From contig OX596338.1 in NCBI GenBank assembly GCA_951394405.1, positions 620,001 through 684,000 on the forward strand: a stretch of DNA of 64,000 nucleotides, read 5' to 3'. The position numbers and the translations under genes were made by a program. Origin of the DNA: Coprinellus micaceus (lineage: Eukaryota > Basidiomycota > Agaricomycetes > Agaricales > Psathyrellaceae). Below are positions 45,972 through 56,794 of this stretch, piece by piece (the stretch's first letter is position 1; every line of letters starts with the position of its first letter). The notes under the pieces are model-generated. The model did no database searches. It saw only the letters and a list, made by a program, of their open reading frames with translations, and was not told the DNA's origin.

Positions 45972-46775
45972 CTAGACGACCGGGAGGGTGAAGAGCTGGA
46001 TGACGACGGGGCAGTCGCTTGGCATATCCTCGAGGGTCTGTTTGTGCACAATCTGTCGCAGCAAATCCAAGCAAGCAATCGTCAGCTCAAGGAACCAGCG
46101 TAGAACCAAGCGGAAACGAAATGGAACTCACGTCCCTCTGACTCCCACACGCATAGAAGTCCGTCAAGTTCGTATTAAAAATCAACTTCGCCCCCAACTG
46201 CGCGTCCATCCTATCCGAGAACAGGCCGAACGTATCGAACTGCGCACACCCATTCTCCGCTTCCACCCTCTGCCTCCCGCTGCCCCACACACCGTCCTCG
46301 TCTTGCACGAACTTGAGCATGCCCGAGGGGCCGCACTCGCCCGGGTTGGGGGTAGTGGTGTTGACGGGGTACAGGCCGGAGAGGTAGGAGGGGGAGGGGA
46401 GGGTGAAGTCGATGTAGGGGCGGTAGAGGAGGGGGGAGGTGCTGCCCCCGATGGGATCCTGGGCGACGAGGGTATTGTTGATGTAGTAAAATTGGGCGAT
46501 GGGGCCATCGCCGGAAAGCGTTGCGACGAGGTGTTGGCCGGTTAGTCGCATCGCCTATGCATGCAAAATACATGGGATGGGATGAGTAAGAGTTCCTGAA
46601 GAGGATAGTGAGGAAGCTTGCTTACCTTGAGGCTGTCCCCGAAGGAGTCGAGCCCGACGAGAAAGAACACGGGAGTGTCGGCGTTGGGTATGAGTGAACC
46701 GGAGACGAGCTTGGGGATCGCGAAGAGTGCCGCAGAGGCGACTCGGAGGAAGCTAGGGCGGGTGGTGAAGCGCAT
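45972..46775 (-). CDS. Small secreted protein of unknown function
   Basis: Exons 46775-46626, 46554-46132 and 46052-45972 are all multiples of three and give 217 residues. The first about 27 residues (RFTTRPSFLRVASAALFAIPKLVSG) form a signal peptide with a small-residue cleavage site. The mature part starts SLIPNADTPVFFLVGLD and contains LTGQHLVATLSGDGPIAQFYYINNTLVAQD. N-glycosylation sequons are at NNT, NTT and NLT, and several Cys residues suggest disulfides. The second intron follows FYACGSQRD and the C-terminus ends SDCPVVIQLFTLPVV. It resembles unnamed secreted Agaricomycete proteins; no catalytic motif was seen. Confidence 0.8.
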
Positions 46776-48998
46776 TGTTCTTTAAAGAATGCTGGTTCCA
46801 ACCAATAGAGGTGAGAGGCTAGTACCACGGCGAGGGTGGCACTAAGAGCGAACTTACTGGTGTAGTAGTGTAATTGAAGTCGAACTTGGAGGTTCAAGTA
46901 GTTGATGAGTCAAGGAAATTCGAGATGGGGACGTGGGGTTTGCCTCCGAGTCCTGCTTTATAGCCGAAGGCGTTCCTCGCCATCCTCCAAGCCGGGTATT
47001 AAATCTGCCTCCTAGGTCCAAAGGAAGAGAGGCCAGCCACAGGAAAGCCTCCCAGTGTCCCAGCCGCCAAATTCTGGGGTTGGGTTTATCATATGCACCA
47101 GCTAGCCAGTGTGAGCGCCAGAGGCCGAGGGATCGAAGCTAACGCGAGTATAGTGAGGCTCAGGCTTGGGATCTTGGGCGCTTAATTGCGATTTGACTTG
47201 ACGTCATCATTCCGCGTCGTCCTACCGCAAGTCAGCCCTTCTTCTACACCCACCCACCGCGATGTTTCTGGTAGCCCCCTCTGGGAGCCACCCGAATCTC
47301 AGCCACCGGCGCCTCGGTGCGAAGAATTCTAGAAGCACCCGTTCGATTTATCAGTCGCGTCCAAGGCGCGTCCAAGGAGGACATAAGAGAGTCTTGGGGT
47401 GTGTTCTTGAACGATCTTGCCGATGCGGCGATGCCACATCTAAGTTTCAAGAAGGTTCCGGGGAATCTGCAGGGGTCTGGACTCAAATAGACGCCTTAGG
47501 TATGTACGCGCGGCGTGCCAACGAACCTTGGGTTTCTTGGGCGTTATGGAGATTGGGCACCCTGACACAAACCTACAACCCGTGGCTGTTAGGGTTTTGC
47601 GCTTGATTGTACTGCGCCATGTCTGGTCAGCTTGCCAAGGCTAGTAAATCAGTTTTAGATTGACGCCTACATGCGCACCTCCCTTTGAATAGGCGGCCTG
47701 TAGGCAGCTACATCCAGCACACCATCTAGCGCACGAGCCTCATCGTACCCATCCAATGGGAGCCTTACGAAAACGTAACCAAGCCTCCAAACCCGACTGC
47801 ATCGAGCGTTCTCGACATCCTTGACAACCGTCCATCACGACAACACTTGGCCTCTTGGCACTTCTGCTCCGCCGCGTCTTGGCTCCTCCCATCACCCAAA
47901 CACCTCCTTGGCTCTCCCACTTGGCTCTTCCCGCGTCCATCTTTCCGTTATGTCTTGGCCCATACAAGCCCCAGCTCTTTTTGCCACCCAAGCCCACTTG
48001 GTTGTCCTCCCTCGCCGACATTGAAGGCGCTTGGGTCCGGGCTGGCATGGCATACCAAGCCAAGGCCTCCTTCGACTGCGTACACGCCATGCAGGGGTTC
48101 TGGAAGTGAAAAGCCCAAGGTTATCGAAGAGAAATCAAGGATATGTGAGAAATGCTTGAGGAGGGCGACAACCGAAGGAGGAGAAGATGGGTATCTGTTC
48201 GCGCGAGGACGGGGATCCCTTTGGTGTTGATACGTAGCCCAAGACACGGCCCAGTCTGCCCAGCGCCTTGGTTGATTCAGAGTATGTTATAAAGCCTCAG
48301 AAGACCATCGCTAGCCCCGCCTTGGACGACGACGGGCTTGACGTCCTTGTTGTTGCTGTTGCTGCTGTTTCCCCGCTCCCCACAGCGTTCGTTCGTTTTC
48401 ATTCGACCTTTCACTCTTGAAACCTTTGCCTCGAGGAGGGACACGCGGAGGAGGATCATAGAGGGAGACGGAATATAGGAAAGAGGGAGGGTCTTGGCAC
48501 GACAACTAGCTCCGGATGGGCGCTTCTAATGCGACGGAATACCTTGGGTGAGTTGTTTTCTGTTCTGTTCGATTCTGTTCTTCCACCACGACGTCGACGT
48601 TGGCCTCTCCTCGTTCCCTCCCGTTGTCCTCTCGCCGTTGAGGTCTTGACACTCCCCCCACCTTTGCTTGCGCAGCCCCAGTGCCCGCTGTGTGGAGCCT
48701 TGCTTGCTGCTTAGGCTACCGTCGTAACAGCTACCAGCTAGCTCGAGTCGGGAGAGTCGAGAGTCGAGCTTAAAACCCCACTTTCCGAGCCTATTCCTGG
48801 CAGGAGTCAAAGCTAACATACCCTCTTGTCCACTCTTCGTCCCTCGTCGCCGCCGCCACCCCCTCATCCCACCTACTTCTACTCCTCAAACTGCTTCTTA
48901 TCAACGCCATACCAACTCGACATTGCACCACCCATCAACGCAACTCTCTCAAACCAAATCGTCAAACACTCAACGCCGAACGTTAAAACGCACTAATA
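46776..48998. other. Intergenic, 2.2 kb
   Basis: Contains an ATG-less frame at about 47275-47490 on the plus strand with protein-like content (ASVRRILEAPVRFIS...). It also contains a dense cluster of CTTGGC hexamers at 47846-47959, and a GTTGTTGCTGTTGCTGCTG triplet run near 48350. No complete gene could be built. Confidence 0.45.
46957..46962 (-). promoter_or_regulatory. Possible TATA element of the small secreted protein gene
   Basis: On the minus strand it reads TATAAA (then G), about 185 bp upstream of the ATG at 46775. The distance is longer than usual, so a leader intron may exist. Confidence 0.35.
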
Positions 48999-49944
48999 AT
49001 GCCCAATTCCACATCGATACCTGATAACGACGAGGAATCTAGCCCGAGTAGCGGACACTTGGGAAGGGCATGGGAGGCGGCTGTTATCGTTGTATTTTGT
49101 ACGTTCATCTCTCCTTCCCTGACCCTCCCTTATCCTTCTCCATCCCTACCCTTTCCCTTCCCTATCTCCATGCTCCTCCCCTACACTTAAACACCAATTA
49201 AAGATAACACTCATACTGACATGACTTCCTATCACAGTGGCAGTATTCCTCGTCGTCATCGGCGTCGCGATCTGGGCCATCCGGCGCCGGAGACGGAGAC
49301 GAAGGGAGCTCGACGAGGAGGCGGAGAGCGGGGATACGGTTGTGGAGAGCGTCACCACGTATGGTGATGGCCGAGAAAAGAAAGGAGCTTCCACTGGGTC
49401 GAGGTCGGGGTCGAGACCACAGAGTACTCGACAGTTACGCAGGGAAGGAGATAAAGAGAAAGGAGGGTCGAGTTCGAGGCCGCAGAGTTCAAGGGCGTCG
49501 CGGAGGGAGGGAGATCGAGAAAGAGATAGGGAGAAGGAGAAGGGAGGCTCGAGTTCGAGGCCGCATAGCCGGAGGGAAGATAGGGAGAAGCGGTCGAGGA
49601 GGGGGAGTCCGGCTCTGTCGAGTTCACGACCTCACAGTCGGAGAGAGGATCAGAGGACGCAGAGGGCGTATCGGTCACGGGAGGAGGAGGAGGAGTGGGA
49701 GTCTGCGTCTTCTGGGAGTGACGACGAGGAGAAGCGGGGGAGTAAATACTCCAAACATTCGGCCCGGTCGTCGATACGGGGGAAGAGCCCATCGAGGAGA
49801 CCGACGACGGCAGAACGGGAGAGGGATAGGAAGCGGAGAACGAAGTCTAGGAGGGGTGATGATGATGATCCTGGGGAGGATGGGAAGCAGAAAGACTCGG
49901 TGGAGAGATCGTCCATAGCCAAGGTCAGTACAGTCGTTCAATAA
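48999..49944 (+). CDS. Single-TM protein with Arg/Ser-rich cytoplasmic tail
   Basis: Exon 1 (48999 to about 49099) gives MPNSTSIPDNDEESSPSSGHLGRAWEAAVIVVF and joins exon 2 from about 49240 (LAVFLVVIGVAIWAIRRRRRRRRELDEEAESGD). The result is one transmembrane segment with a basic cluster right after it, so the C-terminal side is expected in the cytosol. The tail has repeated SSSRPxS..RRE units (for example GSSSRPHSRRE) and many KRR/RDR runs, a low-complexity, phosphorylation-prone composition. No signal peptide is needed because the TM can anchor it. The 3' end is uncertain: the frame stops at 49944, but a donor-like GTCAGT at about 49924 could lead to further exons up to about 50291. Confidence 0.55.
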
Positions 49945-51138
49945 TCGCTGAATGGGCTGTTGGCTAACTTTTGTTTCCTTCCTCTCTCTCATTGCGTACT
50001 CGCTCGACCTTACCGACCTCGTTCGTTCGCTCCCGCGTAACGTCCACGTGTATGTTCTCTCCCTCCGAATCCGACCATTCGTCGGTATCGACATCACCCC
50101 TCTTCTGTGCTCTCGAATGGCTTACCCGGTGGACCCCTCGTTTTCCCCTCGTCTCTCCGCGGACGCGCCGACGAAAAACATTGCGCCTTCTCCCTCATGG
50201 AATAACTTCGGATGAACGAACGAAACAGCCTCAACTATCCAAGACGGCGGAGCACCATCGACGCTCGCCTGAACGCTCGTCGAGGCAATAACATAACGTT
50301 GTGGCCTTTGGACGTCCTTAGGGGCCCGTTCGATTTCTGGATTGGCGCAGAGGACCTTGGATGGACAGGTGAGCTACCTTGACACTTGGATTGCGCTTGT
50401 TACGACATTCAATGGTGTATGCCGTTGTGCATTCATTCCGGGCACGTCTTATGCAATTCCTTTCATATTTTTGCTTGGCTTGGATCGCACCTTCTCCTCT
50501 TGGACGGGATCACGTTTAGGGATGGACGGATGCATATGGAATTGGGAGTCCGCGGTTGGCTGCACCCTGGACACCTGACCGCTGTGCCTTCTCCGCACGG
50601 CATACCCTCACCCCCTTTCTTACTCCACTTTGATGCCTTTTTGACTCGTATTCCCCTTCCTCATCAGCCTTTTTGACTCGTATTCCTCTTCCTCATCAGA
50701 CAAACATGATTACTGACTCGAATCCTCCGTTCTTGGCGTTATAGGGGCCCACTTTTCTTGTTGATTTATTGTATCGTTATACCTCCACATCATCATATTC
50801 ATCTTGTAACTGTACATAGGACTCTCTGCATTGAACGATTGGATTCTGGACTTGAATGATGGGGACAAAGATTATCCCGCTCCTCCATGTTCCTCTACCA
50901 AAAAAAATGTAACGAGATCGAAGAAAATGAAGTGTGAGATTAGAACCGGTTCTGAAAGGGCAGTTGGAGCAGCTGATTTGTGGGGAATATAGTTCGGCCG
51001 AGTAGCCACCGATCGGCCGGGCGCCATCGAGTCATCCCGCATTTGGTATTTGAAAGTTGCTGTCGTCCTTTACCTCCTCCTCCTCCTCCTCCTCCACTTC
51101 TAGTTGGGCTCAACGCCGTTTGGGCTCCAGATACGACA
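49945..51138. other. Intergenic, possible 3' exons of the preceding gene and ilv2 promoter
   Basis: A plus-strand frame at 49971-50291 may be a last exon of the preceding gene. Before ilv2 the leader holds a CCTCCTCCT triplet run at about 51072-51100, within 70 bp of the ATG, and a GATTA/TGAC-poor promoter without a clear general-control element that I could identify. Confidence 0.4.
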
Positions 51139-53390
51139 ATGGCCGCCCCCGCTTCAAAAGTGCACACGACCTCGCGCCAGGCAGCGCAGAAGCTCTCTGC
51201 TTTTGCACGATCCAAGCACACTGCTGCTGCATCGTCCAGCATCGTCGAGGCGAAGCTTAGGGTGAGAGAGCATGCCAGGAATATCAGTAGGTCTACGGTG
51301 TCCAATGCGACCGCCGCCGCGCCCGCTGCGTGAGTCTACAAAAATTTATATTCCTTGGCGCCTATTCATCCCCCAAACAGCCGCCCAGCACCATCAGGTT
51401 TCAAGCCTGCTGCTGTCAGTGCTGGAGTGCGTCTCCCCAATGCACAGAACGACCTTGAGGGGCCCCATGCAGCCCCCGACGCCGCCCTAGACCACACCTT
51501 CGTCGGCCTTACCGGCGGCCAGATCTTCCACGAGATGATGCTGCGCCACGGCGTCAAGCACATCTTTGGATACCCCGGCGGCGCTATTCTCCCCGTCTTC
51601 GACGCCATCTACAAGTCCCCTCACTTCGATTTCGTGTTGCCTCGCCATGAGCAGGGCGCTGGGCACATGGCGGAGGGATACGCCAGGGTGTCGGGCCTCC
51701 CTGGTGTCGTCCTTGTCACTTCGGGTCCTGGTGCGACAAACGTGATCACCCCTATGCAAGACGCTCTCTCCGACGGTATCCCTCTCATTGTGTTCACCGG
51801 CCAGGTCGCGACCTCAGCTATCGGTAGCGATGCGTTCCAAGAAGCAGACGTCGTGGGTATCTCGAGGAGCTGTACGAAGTGGAACGTGATGGTCAAGGAC
51901 ATTTCGGAGCTCCCACGGAGAATCAACGAGGCCTTCAAGATCGCCACCTCTGGCCGCCCCGGGCCTGTCCTCGTCGACCTCCCGAAGGACGTCACCGCCG
52001 GCATCCTCAAGCACGCGCTTCCCTACAAGGCCACCACGCCTGGGATCAATCTCGGGCTGCCGAATGCCTTCCTGCAGGGCGTCGAACCACCTGTGGACCA
52101 GACGCAGATCCTGCAGGCGGCGCGGTTGATCAACCAAGCAAAGCGACCGGTGATCTACGCTGGGAACGGTGTCCTCTCGAACCCGATGGGTCCCAAGTTC
52201 CTCAAGGAGCTCGCAGAGCAGGGCAACATCCCCGTGTGCACGACGCTCCAGGGCCTCGGTGCGTTCGACGAGACCAGCGACAAGTCCCTGCACATGCTCG
52301 GTATGCACGGGTCAGCGTACGCGAATATGGCGATGCAAAAGGCGGACGTCATCATCGCCCTCGGGGCACGGTTCGACGACCGCGTCACGGGCAAGGTGGA
52401 TACCTTCGCCCCCGCTGCGCGCGAAGCCGCTCGCCACGGCCGCGGTGGGATCATCCATTTCGAGATCCAGCCCAAGAACATCAACAAGGTCATCGAGGCG
52501 CAGATCCCCATCCTCGGGGACGTCGTGGCGAACCTCTCCGCGCTCGTCCCGCACGTGAAGGCGACGGCGAGGAGGGAGTGGTTTGAGAGCATTCGGGAGT
52601 GGAAGGAGAAGTATCCGTTTACGTACGTGAAGAGTGGGAAGGGGGAGAAGATGAAGCCGCAGGAGGTTGTGGAGGAGTTGGATAGGCAGACGAGGGAGAG
52701 GAAGGAGGAGGTTGTTATTGCGACGGGGGTGGGGCAGCATCAGATGTGGGCTGCGCAGTTCTTTAGGTGGAAGTATCCGAGGTCGATGGTGACGTCTGGT
52801 GGACTGGGTGTAAGTGCTCTCCCTTTTTATCGTCTTCGCCGAAGCTGACTGTATCGCGACAGACTATGGGCTTTGGTCTACCCGCTGCGATTGGTGCCAA
52901 GGTCGCGGACCCCAAGAAGATCGTCGTCGACATTGACGGTGATGCGTCGTTTAGTATGACTGCGATGGAGCTCGCTACGGCTTCGCAGTACGACATCGGC
53001 GTCAAGGTCCTCATCCTCAACAACGAGTTCCAGGGTATGGTGTTGCAATGGCAGGGTACGTCTCTTCTCCCTCCCTCTTTCCATCCCTTTCTAACGACGC
53101 CCCCAGACCTCTTCTACGAAAAACGCTACTCGCACACCAAGATGACGAACCCCGACTTTGTGCGCCTCGCCCAAGCCATGGGCGTGCACGCCATACGGTG
53201 TAACAGCGCTGAGGAACTCCCGGCGAAGATGAAGGAGTTTTTGGAATGGGATAACGGGAAGCCGGTGGTGATGGAGTGTGTGGTGGAGAAGGACGAGCAT
53301 GTGTTCCCGATGGTGCCGGCGGGGAAGGCGTTGGATGAACAGTTGGTGCATCCGACGTTGAGGAAGGCGTATGAGAGTGAGAGTCAGTAG
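51139..53390 (+). CDS. ilv2: Acetolactate synthase, catalytic subunit
   Basis: Exons 51139-51329, 51381-52809, 52863-53055 and 53107-53390 give 698 residues, close to yeast Ilv2 (687). The first about 60 residues are rich in Arg, Ser and Ala and look like a mitochondrial presequence. The thiamine diphosphate (ThDP) N-terminal domain starts near 100 (TFVGLTGGQIFHEMMLRHGVKHIFGYPGG). The catalytic Glu is about 154 (RHEQGAGHMAEGYAR). The FAD-binding middle domain covers about 280-450. The ThDP motif DIDGDASFSM...ILNN lies at about 563-594, with the flexible LQWQ...FYEKRYSHTKM segment after it. The enzyme condenses two pyruvates, or pyruvate and 2-oxobutyrate, in the first common step of valine, leucine and isoleucine synthesis. 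Family members are targets of sulfonylurea-type inhibitors. Confidence 0.97.
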
Positions 53391-54506
53391 GGGGTGGGGT
53401 TTTTGTTTCCTGCATTTGCGCACTTTTTTTGCTTGTTGCATTGCTCGTTGTTCTTTGCATCTTCATCTTTCATGCACTTTTGACTGCTGTTTGCTCCCCG
53501 TCCTGTAGGCGCGTTTGGTCACTCGTCATCCCATCGGTCGTTTCTGCTCTCCCAGTCTTTCTACTTACCCTTCCTCTCTTTATCCTCGTTGTGAAGCGGA
53601 CGTTACACGACGACATCTACGATTAAAACGACGAGTCTTCTCGCGAACGCGTCCCCCCCCCCCCTCCCCCCCCCCCCAGGCTTACTTACTTCAGTTCCGT
53701 TTTCTTTCACATATATCTTTCACTCTCTCTCTATTGCATTGGTCTCTCAAACGATCTACGAAAGTACTAACTAGTTGACGGTTTTTTGGATGGAACGAAT
53801 GAAGGAAGAAATTGTACTAGTACTCCAAGGCCCAATAGTTGCGTGGTTCGTGAGTTGACACCAGTACTCCAGTGCTGGGTCCAAGCTAGGACGCACGAAA
53901 AATGTATCAATGCTCTAGATCTGTACCCCATTTCAAGTTGGAGTCGGGATTTGCAAATTTGGCAAAGGTGTTTCCTGTTATCTCTGTCCTCGCTTGTCCT
54001 CGCCGCCTTTATCGGGAAACACACTGCCGATCGCGAGGCGCCGTTTGTCAGCAAGCGCCGCCGGGGTTCACGGCTTTTAGACGCTCGGCCTTCTTCCGCC
54101 CCCTCTTCTGGTCCTTCTTTGTCCCATCGCAGGCGCTTCGGACTGCACTAAGCTCTCTGCAGCCCAACTCACCTCAGCTCTGATCAAAGTCAATTCTATT
54201 TCTGTATTCTGCTTGAAGGTTCTTGTCCACGCACGACTTTCTAGGAGATGCATATCATTACGACCGACTCGTGAGCACATGGCTAGGGTCGGGTGGGCAA
54301 GCCAAAGGGGACGAGATGGGCCACAGGCCGCCCGTTCGACAGGCACATCATCATGTCACAGCCGAAAAGAGTCCTTCTAGTCGCCCCAGTCCACAGGTTT
54401 TCTAGAATGATAGAGAGCTTGTATCTGCTACCGTTGAGCGCTGAGCGCTGATCTCCTCTGTCGACTGCCAGTGGCTTGTTGTTCTATCTTTTCGACTTGA
54501 ACCAAC
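53391..54506. other. Intergenic, 1.1 kb
   Basis: Holds the ilv2 3' UTR and a long cytosine tract (about 53651-53680, CCCCCCCCCCCCCTCCCCCC type). No gene seen. Confidence 0.5.
53651..53680. repeat. Poly-C homopolymer tract
   Basis: About 27 of 30 bases are C with single T interruptions, in the ilv2 3' flank. Confidence 0.75.
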
Positions 54507-56063
54507 ATGTCAAAGACACGGTGGTTGGTGCACGACGACTCTGACGAGAGTATCACCTGGGATGGGTCGTGGGTTATCGTCCAGGACTCGTTCTCTGGCT
54601 CGGAGTATGGGTCGAATGGGCCGACGTTTGGGGGATCGCAGCATGTGACGACGGGGACGGCGAGCCTTGCGTTTCCTTTCATCGGTAAGTGTTTATTGCT
54701 TCTTGAACTCGATTGGAGGCTTGAACGTGTTCAATTTGCAGGGTCGCAGCTGAGGGTGTACGGGACGAGCAACGTCCGGAACGCGTCTAATACCCTCACT
54801 CCTCAATGGGAATGCTTCGTCGACGGCGTCAGCATCGGATTCGACCGTCCCATCGCCACTACTCCGCAGAACAACTACGGACTATGTTCGACGTTCAACC
54901 AAACTTTCTCTCGCCACACCCTCACGCTGATCGTCACCGCCGCGGAAGGAAGGCCCTTTTACGTTGACTCGATTCGGTACCTCCCCCTCGCCAATCTGAC
55001 AAGCGAGCTCGACCACCCCACTGTTATCGTCGACCAGCTCGATACCAGTATCACGTATACACCGGCAGACCAATGGCAGTCCGTGGCGGGGACGGAGGGT
55101 GTGACGTTGGCGCTGGAGGCAGGGTCGTCGATGAGCGTCAATTTTACGGGGTCAAAGGTGACTTGGATGGGGTGGACGCCAAGTGGATTCCCAACCGGCC
55201 AGTCGACGGCACAGTACAAGCTAGACGATGCGGCACCGGTTACCTTCCAGCTGAGGGGTTTGGCGGCCGGTGCAACGACTCAATTCAACCAGCCGTTCTT
55301 CGAGACGCCCACGGTGGAGAAGGGCAATCACCAGCTTACTGTCACGCATTTGGGGACTTCGGCTCCCCTTGTGCTGGATTACCTCCTGGTGGAAGATGGG
55401 GACATTCTCTTTGGCAATACGCATACCACTTCGACGTCCTCCTCCTCCACGTCTCGGCCTACCGCGACGAGCACGAATACCCCTGGAGGATCCAATTCGG
55501 ACGGGGCGTCGACATCATCGGGCGGCAAAAAATTCCCTGTTGGTGCGGTTGTTGGAGGCGCCGTCGGAGGACTCGTCGCCATCACCATCCTCCTCTTCCT
55601 CGTCTTATTCCTCCGACGAAGACGTACACAATCCAAATCCATTCCACCCCATTCTCAACCCCCACCGGCGCCTGCAATGTACCAGTCAGTACCAAGCACC
55701 GGAGGGCCGTCCTACCCACCCTTCGGTACACCCATCATCCAGGAAGCTGAAGCCTCGATCATGGTTCCCCTTTCCACTGGCCACGCGTCTACGACGAGCA
55801 AGGGCTCGCATACGCACCAGCATTCCCTTTCCAACCCAAACAATTATCCGTATACCGATGGCTCGGAGCATGCGTACCAGGCGCCTCAGCCTCAACGGCT
55901 GGAACGCTTGGAGCCTGTTCGTAAGACGTCGCCTGACCCTCTACCCAGTGCCGGTGTTCATAGCCAGAGCATGTTCGCTGCTTCTGGGGACACTTCGGAG
56001 GCCCTTGTGCCACCTCCGGGGAAGGGCATTCATATTCCCAATTCTCCCAACATCATTTACTAA
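54507..56063 (+). CDS. Ectodomain-TM protein, paralog 1
   Basis: Exons 54507-54684 and 54742-56063 give 499 residues. It has two successive beta-sandwich-like modules. The first starts MSKTRWLVHDDSDESITWDGSW and continues with FIGSQLRVYGT and PFYVDSIRYLPLAN. The second has FTGSKVTWMGWTPSGFPTGQSTAQYKLDD and APLVLDYLLVEDGDI. The two share the xLRVxG/KVTWMGW and Y/LL motifs, as carbohydrate-binding-like sandwiches do. A Ser/Thr-rich stalk (about 300-345), one TM segment (VVGGAVGGLVAITILLFLVLFL) and a basic RRRR stop-transfer follow, then a disordered Pro/Ser-rich cytoplasmic tail. No signal peptide is evident; the TM would act as a signal anchor only if inserted in the opposite way, so the topology is puzzling. 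Function unknown. A paralog lies immediately downstream. Confidence 0.82.
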   Translation: MSKTRWLVHDDSDESITWDGSWVIVQDSFSGSEYGSNGPTFGGSQHVTTGTASLAFPFIGKCLLLLELDWRLERVQFAGSQLRVYGTSNVRNASNTLTPQWECFVDGVSIGFDRPIATTPQNNYGLCSTFNQTFSRHTLTLIVTAAEGRPFYVDSIRYLPLANLTSELDHPTVIVDQLDTSITYTPADQWQSVAGTEGVTLALEAGSSMSVNFTGSKVTWMGWTPSGFPTGQSTAQYKLDDAAPVTFQLRGLAAGATTQFNQPFFETPTVEKGNHQLTVTHLGTSAPLVLDYLLVEDGDILFGNTHTTSTSSSSTSRPTATSTNTPGGSNSDGASTSSGGKKFPVGAVVGGAVGGLVAITILLFLVLFLRRRRTQSKSIPPHSQPPPAPAMYQSVPSTGGPSYPPFGTPIIQEAEASIMVPLSTGHASTTSKGSHTHQHSLSNPNNYPYTDGSEHAYQAPQPQRLERLEPVRKTSPDPLPSAGVHSQSMFAASGDTSEALVPPPGKGIHIPNSPNIIY

Positions 56064-56794
56064 ATTACTGAGAACCGTTGTGAACTCTATCTCTTATATT
56101 TGGATTTCTGTGTGTAACTACTTAGCAGCTCCTCTATTGTTTTTGTCTACGTCCCTCCATACGCAGTGCTCCTTCATGATCATCCATTTGCGCTCTTTGG
56201 CAAGGCGCGTGAGCGGAGATGTCGGCGGGAACAATTGATCGTTGGGCGCTCAAACTGATGCTTTGATCTCTTCCATGCTCTCTCAAGTTTCGACCCCTTG
56301 TCCCCTCCACACCTCCGGAACGGTCAGTGCGCCGATATCTGCGTTCCATGCTTGACCCCTCGCTTTCACCGCCCCTTCATCCGTAGGTGAAAGTTGAAGC
56401 CAAAAGACTTTGTGTACATTGCCTCTTCTGCATCCGCGATGTATTCAAGCGGAATCTAAGGGCGAATCATGTTTGGGATACTCTAACAAGGGATGCTGCA
56501 CTCCCAGGAGTGCCCAGCTGTGCCCAGCGCCCATGGATGTCGGGCATCGGGCTGAGGAAATCAGGCCCACATATGTAAGTAGCGCCGGCCGTCACTGGGT
56601 TTCATCATGATGGGCAACCCAACAGCCCCAGGTGGTCACACACTCGGCTTGTTTCCCTTCTTCTTCGTTGCTCGAGCGACAGCGTGCTGGCGGGCGTGCT
56701 TCGTAGTCCTTGCAATATTACCCTCCCACTCCTTTTATCTCCCTCAATTCCGCCCAGTCCACCGCCATAGACTGAAGTATACCCATCTCCCGAC
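56064..56794. other. Spacer between the tandem paralogs
   Basis: 730 bp with 3' UTR and promoter functions only. No gene seen. Confidence 0.5.

Noticed and set aside
51814..52592. Long frames on the minus strand and in the second plus frame
   Set aside because: Fully inside the well-supported ilv2 exon; typical GC-rich shadow frames.
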